Source: Acidobacteriota bacterium
GTDB lineage: Bacteria; Acidobacteriota; Blastocatellia; RBC074
DNA length: 12,758 nucleotides
Assembly: GCA_017991275.1 (NCBI GenBank)
Contig: JAGNMH010000068.1
Span: 1 to 12,758 of the forward strand
Direction of reading: 5' to 3'
In this document: one piece after another, positions 7,108 through 12,758 of the stretch
How positions within the stretch are numbered: the stretch's first letter is position 1
How the letters are laid out: the number at the start of each line of letters is the position of its first letter
Translations under genes and position numbers: made by a program
The notes under the pieces: generated by a model
Database searches by the model: none
What the model was told of the DNA's origin: nothing
The model's input: the letters and a program-made list of their open reading frames with translations, nothing else

Positions 7108-7136
7108 TTGACAGTGTTTTTCCGCCTGCCTAAACT
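7108..7136 (+). promoter_or_regulatory. Sigma70-type promoter for the exported hypothetical gene
   Basis: A perfect -35 hexamer TTGACA (7108-7113) is followed after exactly 17 nt by TAAACT (7131-7136), a four-of-six match to the -10 consensus. It lies about 135 nt before the ATG of the next gene, which would give a long leader. That leader contains the perfect hairpin AACCGC-CAAT-GCGGTT (7215-7230), 26 nt upstream of the ribosome-binding site. Confidence 0.6.
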
Positions 7137-7270
7137 GCGCCAGTCAAATTCACACCCCGTTCCAACTCCTGCAACCTAGCCTGCTCTCCGGTGCCAATCA
7201 GGCGAATTGCTTTCAACCGCCAATGCGGTTTCCATAACTACACATTCGTTCGATCAAGGAGATAGAAACA

Positions 7271-7831
7271 ATGAAAAAGCTTTTGCTTTTAGCCTGTGCT
7301 CTTTTGTTTATGATGGTGGCGCCTATTCCTAGAACTAACGCCAGATACTACTCTCAATCTCAGGAACCTGAATACCAGTGCGGGGCAAGAATTTGTTTAC
7401 GCGCTACTTCATATTTCGTTATCAATTACAGACGCATTCGATTTTTTCCGAGGGATATTTTGATCAGTGGAGTGAACCTTAACCATCCGGTTGAAGTAAC
7501 CAGCGCCAATACAATTCTTTTGGCCTTGCGAAACCCGTCGAATTCTCCGCTGGCAGAGTTCAACCGCAGCTACGTTACCTCACAACTTAGCATGGCAATG
7601 ATGCCGCTGGTTTCGGTTTACAGCTCTGTCAAAAGCAGCATCGGCTGTTACGGCCTGGATTTTGAACCGGTAAAACTCAGCACTGGCGCGACTCTGACGC
7701 CTGAATCATCCGTGGAAGCCCTTTTCAGCCAATGCGATGTGGTGGCCGTCAATCCGGTTTCGCCGGAACGCGATGCCGACATGCAGGCGCTGGTGGATAT
7801 TCTTTCAAAGCTCAACGGCTCTTGCCGATAA
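7271..7831 (+). CDS. Hypothetical exported cysteine-containing protein
   Basis: I do not recognise a family for this 186-residue protein. It begins with a clear signal peptide: MKK, a hydrophobic core LLLLACALLFMMVA, and a likely cleavage site near residue 24 (TNA before RYY). The mature part is about 160 residues and holds five cysteines (37, 42, 126, 155, 185), which suggests disulphide bonds outside the cytoplasm. The pair C37-C42 is close to the mature N-terminus and C185 is next to last. No catalytic motif or further membrane segment is seen. AGGAG (7257-7261) precedes the ATG by 9 nt. It is a single-gene unit, with its own promoter at 7108-7136 and a terminator at 7853-7905. Reality of the gene is well supported; function is not. 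Confidence 0.85.
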   Translation: MKKLLLLACALLFMMVAPIPRTNARYYSQSQEPEYQCGARICLRATSYFVINYRRIRFFPRDILISGVNLNHPVEVTSANTILLALRNPSNSPLAEFNRSYVTSQLSMAMMPLVSVYSSVKSSIGCYGLDFEPVKLSTGATLTPESSVEALFSQCDVVAVNPVSPERDADMQALVDILSKLNGSCR

Positions 7832-7852
7832 TCAAATTTGAGATTGGATAAC

Positions 7853-7905
7853 AGCGACCGCAAGCAATTGATTGAAACGTCATTGGCTGGCGGTCGCTTA
7901 TTTTT
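7853..7905 (+). terminator. Intrinsic terminator after the exported hypothetical gene
   Basis: AGCGACCGC (7853-7861) pairs perfectly with GCGGTCGCT (7890-7898). Inner pairing of AGCAAT with ATTGGCT, with one bulge, shortens the loop. The stem is followed by TTATTTTT (7898-7905). It starts 22 nt after the stop codon and separates this gene from the next exported protein gene. Confidence 0.85.
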
Positions 7906-7991
7906 ACAGTTCGTTGAAGACATCTCAGCCGCATTCGGTCAAAATCGCAATTGCGCGACCTAAATTCCAAACTCAAACCTAAGGAGAAACA

Positions 7992-8531
7992 ATGTCTCGC
8001 CAAATTTTGAAGGTTATTCTTTTAACCCTGTTGACTGCTGCGTTTGCACAAAGCGGCGTAGCGCAGACTCAAAGCAATTCTGCTTCTCAACCCAAACCAC
8101 CCAAGCCCTGTTCTCAAGCAGAACATCGCCAGTTCGATTTCTGGGTCGGAGATTGGGATGTCACGGTCGGCGGCAAGCCCGCCGGAACGAATTCGATTCA
8201 ACTGATTCTGGGCGATTGTGTGTTGCTGGAAAATTGGACGGGGTCGAAAGGCGGCAATGGCAAAAGCTTCAATCTGTTCAATTCCGCCAAAGGCAAATGG
8301 CAGCAGACCTGGGTGGATAGCGGCGGCAATATGCTGGAACTTTACGGTGAGTTCAAAGACGGGGCGATGCGGCTAACCGGCGAAAACCTTACCAACGGTA
8401 AAAAAACACTTCAACGAATCACCTGGCAGCCGCTGGATAAAGACCAGGTTCGCCAACACTGGGAACAATCTCAAGACGACGGCAAAACCTGGAGCACGGC
8501 TTTCGACGGTTTGTATGTCAGAAAGAAATAG
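7992..8531 (+). CDS. Exported DUF1579-like hypothetical protein
   Basis: A 179-residue protein with a signal peptide (hydrophobic core about 7-19, cleavage possibly after A19 or A24), then a Pro-rich linker with C40. The mature domain reads like DUF1579-type small beta-barrel proteins. FDFWVGDWDVTVGG (48-61) opens the domain, followed by GDCVLLENWTG (74-84), a GKWQQTWVDSGG strand (101-112) and a closing FDGLYVRK (171-178). Regular Trp and Gly spacing fits a lipocalin-like barrel. No enzyme activity is established for this kind of protein. Two cysteines (C40, C76) could form a disulphide. AAGGAG (7981-7986) is 5 nt before the ATG. The upstream terminator indicates a separate transcript, but I see no convincing promoter in the 86 nt before the gene. 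Confidence 0.8.
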   Translation: MSRQILKVILLTLLTAAFAQSGVAQTQSNSASQPKPPKPCSQAEHRQFDFWVGDWDVTVGGKPAGTNSIQLILGDCVLLENWTGSKGGNGKSFNLFNSAKGKWQQTWVDSGGNMLELYGEFKDGAMRLTGENLTNGKKTLQRITWQPLDKDQVRQHWEQSQDDGKTWSTAFDGLYVRKK

Positions 8532-8566
8532 AATTTACAGCAATTTTCATTTGGATGAGGCCCTCT

Positions 8567-8678
8567 TCAACGCAAAGACGCCAGGAAGCAAAGACGTAAA
8601 GGGCAACCAAACCGTGTAGATGGAGAGGGGGCAGGTATCTCTTCTATGTGTCTTTGCAACTTTGCGCCTTTGCGTTGA
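8567..8678. repeat. Inverted-repeat element with 8-bp periodic arms, copy 2
   Basis: Arms 8567-8601 and 8644-8678 (35 nt each) are imperfect inverted repeats, with the outer 11 nt identical after reverse-complementing. The left arm is four 8-mers of the ACGCAAAG type, and the right arm is three of the CTTTGCGC type. The loop (8602-8643) and that of the element at 6840-6923 both contain AGATGG. The two elements are alike in structure and differ in loop sequence and length. Confidence 0.8.
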
Positions 8679-8797
8679 GCCGCCCCCACAATGAAAACAG
8701 GTATCACCAACTCTCGCCAAAAACTATAAGCCACTGTTATCATCGCGCCGCTTTACACCTTTCATTTAATCAACACAGTTTTTCGAGGAATTTACAG

Positions 8798-9523
8798 ATG
8801 AACACAAGTGTTCTGACGTTTGGCCGTTTGCGCGGTTTCGGCGCGACTGACAAGTGGTTGTTATTGCTCTCGATTGTTTGCGGCGCGGCCTATTTGGTGA
8901 CGCAAAGCGTTCAACCTTTTCCCGGCAGCATCGTCCTAAAAGCTTTGAGCATTGCCCCGCTGGCAGTGCTGGCGTTCAGGCTGCTGGGTGAAACCAAACC
9001 ACATGGAATTGAATGGTTGCGCGACCGCGACAATGTGATTTTGGCGGCGGCGTTGAGCTTTTCCTGTCTGGGAGACATCTTTCTGGATTTGCCGGGCAAT
9101 TACTTCGTTCAGGGATTGGTTTCTTTTCTGGTCGCGCACTTCATTTACATCTTGCTGTTCGTACGGAACTGGCCGCGTCCGTTAAGGCCAAGCGGCGGAC
9201 AAATGATTTTGGCCGCTGCGGTTTTGATTTTCAGCCTGACGCTGTCGAACTGGCTGGCACCGAATTTGGGCGCAATGGCAAAACCGGTCATGGTTTATAT
9301 TTGCGCCATCACCGTAATGGTGGTTTCGACCATCCTGGCCGGATTTTCCAAACGCTATGTTTGGATCGGCGCAATGCTGTTTATGCTTTCAGATTCGATG
9401 ATTGCGGCTGGCCGTTTCAAAACGGCTGTGCCATTGGCCGAGTATCTGATCTGGGGAACTTATTATCTGGGACAATACTGTATCGCCATCGGATTTTTAC
9501 GGGAGAAGTTAGGCGAACGATGA
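8798..9523 (+). CDS. YhhN/TMEM86-family lysoplasmalogenase-like membrane protein
   Basis: A 241-residue polytopic membrane protein with about eight hydrophobic segments. It carries the YhhN family (PF07947) marks: SFSCLGDIFLDL (87-98) with D93, the segment GLVSFLVAHFIYILLF (106-121), GAMLFMLSDSMIAAGRF (191-207) with D199, and YYLGQYCIAIG (222-232). Characterised relatives cleave the vinyl-ether bond of lysoplasmalogens; activity here is inferred. ATG 8798 is chosen because GAGGAA (8785-8790) is 7 nt upstream. The frame stays open to 8648, but that part lies in the repeat element and reads as non-family sequence. Its stop overlaps the start of the lipase gene (ATGA, 9520-9523), so translation of the two is probably coupled and a shared lipid-breakdown role is plausible. 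Confidence 0.87.
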   Translation: MNTSVLTFGRLRGFGATDKWLLLLSIVCGAAYLVTQSVQPFPGSIVLKALSIAPLAVLAFRLLGETKPHGIEWLRDRDNVILAAALSFSCLGDIFLDLPGNYFVQGLVSFLVAHFIYILLFVRNWPRPLRPSGGQMILAAAVLIFSLTLSNWLAPNLGAMAKPVMVYICAITVMVVSTILAGFSKRYVWIGAMLFMLSDSMIAAGRFKTAVPLAEYLIWGTYYLGQYCIAIGFLREKLGER

Positions 9524-10479
9524 AGGAAAACCATTTCACTTTCACTGCCGACGATGGCGCGAAGTTGTTTGTTTATCGCTGGCAACCGGATTTCGGCATT
9601 GGCAAAGCCATCGTCCACATTGCTCACGGATTGGCCGAACACGCCGGACGTTACGAACGTTTGGCTGAAACCTTGACTGAAAATGGTTATGTTGTATTTG
9701 CCAACGATTACCGAGGTCACGGCCAAACGGCTCAGCAGGCGGAAGACGTTGGCCACTTCAGCGACGAAAACGGCTGGCAACGAATTCTGAAAGACATCGA
9801 AGAACTTGTCCGGCTGGAACGGATGGAATACCCGACCCATCTAGTGATTTTGATTGGCCACAGCCTGGGTTCGTTGGTGGCTCAGCATCTGGCGACCAGA
9901 AATTTGTTTGACGCCGTCGTCATGTCCGGCGCGAACGGCATAGTCAGCCCGTTGGCTCGCGTCGGCAAACTGGTAGCCAAAATCGAACGTTTGCGGCTTG
10001 GCAAACGTGGCAAAAGCGAAACGATCAACAAGCTTTCGTTTGACGCTTTCAACAACGCTTTCAAACCGAACCGGACTTCGTTCGACTGGCTTTCGCGCGA
10101 CGAAGCCGAAGTAGACAAATACATTGCCGACCAAATGTGCGGCTTTTTGTGTTCGACTCAATTGTGGCTGGATTTGCTGGGCGCAATGACCGAAGCCGCA
10201 AAGCCTGAATTTCGCGCCAAAGTTCCCAAACAATTGCCGCTTTATCTTTTCTCTGGCTCGCTCGACCCGGTCAACGAACAGGGCAAAGGTTCGACCGCGC
10301 TGGCTGAATACTATCGGTCGAATGGAATGGAAAAAGTCAGCTATCGCATTTTCACCGGCGCTCGCCACGAAACGTTGAACGAAACCAACCGCGAAGAAGT
10401 GACAGAGCATTTGATTGACTGGCTGAACGCTATCGTGAAGCTGCTTGGGATGCACGCGCCGTCGCGTGCGATTCAATAG
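9520..10479 (+). CDS. Alpha/beta hydrolase, monoacylglycerol lipase/lysophospholipase-like
   Basis: This 319-residue serine hydrolase has the Hydrolase_4 layout. The oxyanion segment is HGLAEHAGRY (36-45), DYRGHGQT (63-70) follows, and the nucleophile elbow is GHSLG (113-117) with S115. The likely acid is D249 in SGSLDPV and the likely base is H283 in GARHE. A cap region covers about 140-235. There is no signal peptide, so it acts in the cytosol or at the inner membrane face. Family members hydrolyse monoacylglycerols or lysophospholipids. The start codon overlaps the stop of the lysoplasmalogenase gene. The C-terminal tail after about residue 308 looks unstructured. The open frame extends far upstream to 9013, but that part is a shadow of the preceding gene. 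Confidence 0.92.
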   Translation: MKENHFTFTADDGAKLFVYRWQPDFGIGKAIVHIAHGLAEHAGRYERLAETLTENGYVVFANDYRGHGQTAQQAEDVGHFSDENGWQRILKDIEELVRLERMEYPTHLVILIGHSLGSLVAQHLATRNLFDAVVMSGANGIVSPLARVGKLVAKIERLRLGKRGKSETINKLSFDAFNNAFKPNRTSFDWLSRDEAEVDKYIADQMCGFLCSTQLWLDLLGAMTEAAKPEFRAKVPKQLPLYLFSGSLDPVNEQGKGSTALAEYYRSNGMEKVSYRIFTGARHETLNETNREEVTEHLIDWLNAIVKLLGMHAPSRAIQ

Positions 10480-10484
10480 GAGGA
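10478..10484 (+). promoter_or_regulatory. Shine-Dalgarno sequence overlapping the upstream stop codon
   Basis: AGGAGGA begins inside the TAG stop of the lipase gene (10477-10479) and lies 3 nt before the ATG of the aminopeptidase gene. The arrangement leaves only 8 nt between the two genes and favours coupled translation or ribosome re-initiation. Confidence 0.8.
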
Positions 10485-10487
10485 TTT

Positions 10488-11951
10488 ATGATCGCCAAAC
10501 TCAAATTCGTTACATTGACGCTGATGCTGATAAGCGCGGCGGCTTTTGCTCAAGAGGGTTTTTCGCTTTTCACCACAGACTTTCCGCCCGAAGAATTTGC
10601 TGCTCGACGCGCCGAAGTTTTCAAAGCCATTGGTGAAAACGGACTGGCTTTGTTGCAAGGCGCGCCAAGTCCGCCGGGTTATACGCGGTTCAGGCAATCC
10701 AACGAGTTTTACTACCTTTGCGGCATCGAAATTCCGCACGCATACCTGTTGCTGGATGGTTCAACCAGAACGACGGCGCTTTACCTGCCACATCGCAACG
10801 AAGGTCGCGAACGCGGCGAAGGCAAGTTGCTTTCAGCCGAAGATGCGACGGAAGTAAAACGATTGAGCGGCGTTGATTCCGTGTTCGGAACTGATTTGCT
10901 GGTGGAACATCTGGCACGAGCGACTCGGTCGTACGGGCGACAAGTTTTCACGCCGTTCAGTCCGGCTGAAGGTTTTGCGATGAGCCGCGATTTGGCCGTG
11001 CGCGTGATTGGCGATTATGCCGCCGATCCTTTTGATGGCCGTCCTTCACGCGAAGGCGCTTTGATTCAATCTTTGCGCGCCCGCTTTCCACAATTTGAGG
11101 TCCGCGATTTGTCGCCAACGCTGGATAAATTACGCTTGATCAAATCGCCGCGCGAACTGGCGTTGATCAAAAAAGCTACTCGGCTTGGCGGTCTGGCCTT
11201 GATCGAAGCCATGCGCTCGACCGAACCTGGTATTTACGAACACGAACTGGACGCGATGGCCAAGTACGTTTATTACCGCAACGGCGCTCAGGGCGAGGCG
11301 TATTACTCGTTGATTGCCAGCGCGTCGAACGCTTTTTATCCGCATTACAACGCAGGCAAACGGCGAATGCTGGATGGCGATTTTCTGCTGATGGATTTCG
11401 CTCCGGACGTTGGTTATTACATGAGCGACGTGACGCGAATGATGCCGGTTAACGGCAAATTCAGTTCCTGGCAGCGAGAGTTGTACGGCTTTTATCTGGG
11501 CTGTTACAAATCTGTGCTGAAACACATCCGTCCGAACGTCACAGCGCAAACGGTCATACAAGACGCCGTTAAGGAAATGAATGACTTGCTGGCAAGCACG
11601 AAGTTTTCCAAACCCGTTTATGAAAACGCTGCCAAAGCTTTTGTCGCCCGTTACCAGGCTTCGGCCAGCAACCCGCGCGCAAGTCTTGGCCATTGGGTTG
11701 GCATGGCGACTCACGACGTTGGCCCTCACGAAGGTGTGTTGAGAGCCGGAATGGTTTTCACCATTGAACCTGCGTTGACCGTGCCGGAAGAAAAAATCTA
11801 CATCCGCATGGAAGACCTGATCATCATCACCGAAACCGGCAAAGAGATCGTTTCGGACTTTATCCCGATGGATATGGATCAGATCGAAAAGCTGATGAAA
11901 GAAACCGGAATGTTGCAGCGGTATCCGCGCGATGGCGAAACGAAGCCATAA
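10488..11951 (+). CDS. Exported Xaa-Pro aminopeptidase (M24B family)
   Basis: This 487-residue protein has a signal peptide (hydrophobic core about 5-20, likely cleavage after AFA at 21). An AMP_N-type N-terminal domain follows (about 30-170), then a pita-bread M24 metallopeptidase domain (about 215-460). All five expected metal ligands are visible: D303 in LLMDFAPD, D314 in MSDVTRM, H402 in LGHWVGM, E427 in FTIEPAL and E442 in IRMEDL. H286 and H409 sit where catalytic histidines are expected. Such enzymes remove the N-terminal residue from peptides with proline in position two, using two metal ions. E. coli PepP is cytosolic, whereas this one should act in the periplasm, probably in peptide scavenging. 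It follows the lipase gene by 8 nt, though no functional link is evident. Confidence 0.93.
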   Translation: MIAKLKFVTLTLMLISAAAFAQEGFSLFTTDFPPEEFAARRAEVFKAIGENGLALLQGAPSPPGYTRFRQSNEFYYLCGIEIPHAYLLLDGSTRTTALYLPHRNEGRERGEGKLLSAEDATEVKRLSGVDSVFGTDLLVEHLARATRSYGRQVFTPFSPAEGFAMSRDLAVRVIGDYAADPFDGRPSREGALIQSLRARFPQFEVRDLSPTLDKLRLIKSPRELALIKKATRLGGLALIEAMRSTEPGIYEHELDAMAKYVYYRNGAQGEAYYSLIASASNAFYPHYNAGKRRMLDGDFLLMDFAPDVGYYMSDVTRMMPVNGKFSSWQRELYGFYLGCYKSVLKHIRPNVTAQTVIQDAVKEMNDLLASTKFSKPVYENAAKAFVARYQASASNPRASLGHWVGMATHDVGPHEGVLRAGMVFTIEPALTVPEEKIYIRMEDLIIITETGKEIVSDFIPMDMDQIEKLMKETGMLQRYPRDGETKP

Positions 11952-12010
11952 ATTCCAGCATCAATCCTGTTAACTATTCGAACCATTTTGTCGAAAAGAT
12001 GAGGCCGCAA

Positions 12011-12758
12011 ATGGAAACTCTCTGGCAAGACCTGTCTTACACCTTTCGCAGACTGGCAAAGAATCCTGGTTTTACGCTGGTTGCTGCTTTGTCGCTGGCC
12101 ATCGGCATCGGAGCCAACAGCGCAATTTTCAGCGTAGCCAACACGCTGTTTTTGCGCCCGCTGCCGTACAAAGACGCAGACCGGCTGGTTATCTTGTGGA
12201 ATCGTTCGCCCGGTTTGAATGTCGAACAGGATTGGTTTTCGCTTGGCCAATATCTGGACATCAAGATCGAAAACCGGGTCTTTGAACAGACCGCCGTCAC
12301 CATCGGTGGCAGCTACAACCTGACCGGCGCAGGAATTCCCGAACACATCGAAGGCGCGCGAGTTTCTTCTTCGTTGTTTTCACTGCTCGGCAGCCAGGCA
12401 GCTTATGGTCGAGTTTTTCTGCCCGAAGAAGACGAAAAGGGCAAAGCTCCGACAGTGATTTTGAGCAATGCTTTCTGGCAGCGCCGCTTCGGCTCTGACC
12501 CGACGATCGTTGGCAAAACTCTGACCTTGAACGATCAGAACTTCAGCATAGTTGGCGTTTTACCGGCGGGTTTCACCTTGAACAAAGAAGTCATGCCAAC
12601 GGTCAACGGGGTTCAGCGTGCCGATGTGTTTCTGCCTTTGCCGATCAGCGATTCCGACCGAACAAATCGCGGAGGCGAGGATTACAACATCTTCGCGCGA
12701 TTGAAACCTGGCGTTACTGTTGCCCAGGCTCAAGCGGATATGGATTTGATCGCCGCGC
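12011..12758 (+). CDS. ADOP-type MacB/FtsX-like permease, 5' part only
   Basis: The gene is cut by the window edge; 249 residues are visible. The N-terminus METLWQDLSYTFRRLAKNPG followed by FTLVAALSLAIGIGANSAIF and LRPLPY is the characteristic start of acidobacterial duplicated orphan permeases (ADOP). These are MacB-like proteins of about 800 residues with two FtsX halves and no ABC subunit gene beside them. One membrane segment (about 21-43) precedes a large extracytoplasmic MacB_PCD domain, with VILSNAFWQRRFGSDPTIVG as a typical stretch. The substrate is unknown. ATG 12011 is preferred over the in-frame ATG 11999, because GAGG (12001-12004) lies 6 nt upstream and the residues match the usual family start. 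It begins 59 nt after the aminopeptidase stop and may have its own promoter. Confidence 0.9.
   Translation, partial: METLWQDLSYTFRRLAKNPGFTLVAALSLAIGIGANSAIFSVANTLFLRPLPYKDADRLVILWNRSPGLNVEQDWFSLGQYLDIKIENRVFEQTAVTIGGSYNLTGAGIPEHIEGARVSSSLFSLLGSQAAYGRVFLPEEDEKGKAPTVILSNAFWQRRFGSDPTIVGKTLTLNDQNFSIVGVLPAGFTLNKEVMPTVNGVQRADVFLPLPISDSDRTNRGGEDYNIFARLKPGVTVAQAQADMDLIAA

Noticed and set aside
7914..7945. Promoter for the DUF1579-like gene (TTGAAG with CAAAAT)
   Set aside because: The spacing is about 20 nt and both hexamers match poorly.
7946..7955. 10-bp palindrome CGCAATTGCG upstream of the DUF1579-like gene
   Set aside because: A palindrome this short is expected about once per kilobase by chance, and nothing else supports a site.
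8648..8797. 50-residue N-terminal extension of the lysoplasmalogenase
   Set aside because: It begins inside the inverted-repeat element and has no family similarity, while ATG 8798 has a good ribosome-binding site.
9013..9519. Long N-terminal extension of the lipase
   Set aside because: It overlaps the lysoplasmalogenase coding region in another frame and has no domain. The family start is at 9520.

Overview
The window looks like part of an Acidobacteriota chromosome, most likely class Blastocatellia. The best single clue is the gene running off the right edge: an ABC-transporter-like permease whose N-terminus matches the acidobacterial duplicated orphan permease (ADOP) type. Supporting clues are the moderate GC content, several lone secreted proteins and dispersed inverted-repeat elements between genes. 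The assignment is inferred from protein style and was not tested by any search. No phage, plasmid, CRISPR, rRNA or tRNA signal is visible. Most of the window is ordinary chromosomal metabolism, and I do not see a convincing new multi-gene system.

Left part (1-2740): a perfect 59-bp tandem repeat array fills the first 225 bases and stops 4 nt before the start codon of a WYL-domain transcription regulator. A DinB-fold metalloprotein and a GNAT acetyltransferase follow on the same strand, and a bidirectional hairpin terminator closes the group. The gap between the regulator and the DinB gene carries a perfect 8+8 inverted repeat that could be an operator.

Middle part (2768-6811): a long APC-type amino acid permease is transcribed leftward. 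Next to it lies a decayed fragment of an HflX-like GTPase broken by frameshifts. Two closely spaced genes follow, for a class I methyltransferase and a membrane-anchored cyclase-family (kynurenine-formamidase-like) hydrolase.

Right part (6812-12758): two stand-alone exported proteins are interleaved with two inverted-repeat elements whose arms are themselves built from 8-bp periods. One exported protein has no recognisable family and a clear sigma70-type promoter and terminator. The other is DUF1579-like. A tightly packed run comes next: a YhhN/TMEM86-type lysoplasmalogenase, an overlapping monoacylglycerol-lipase-like hydrolase, and an exported Xaa-Pro aminopeptidase whose Shine-Dalgarno sequence overlaps the previous stop codon. 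The first two suggest a small membrane-lipid breakdown module. The partial ADOP permease ends the window.
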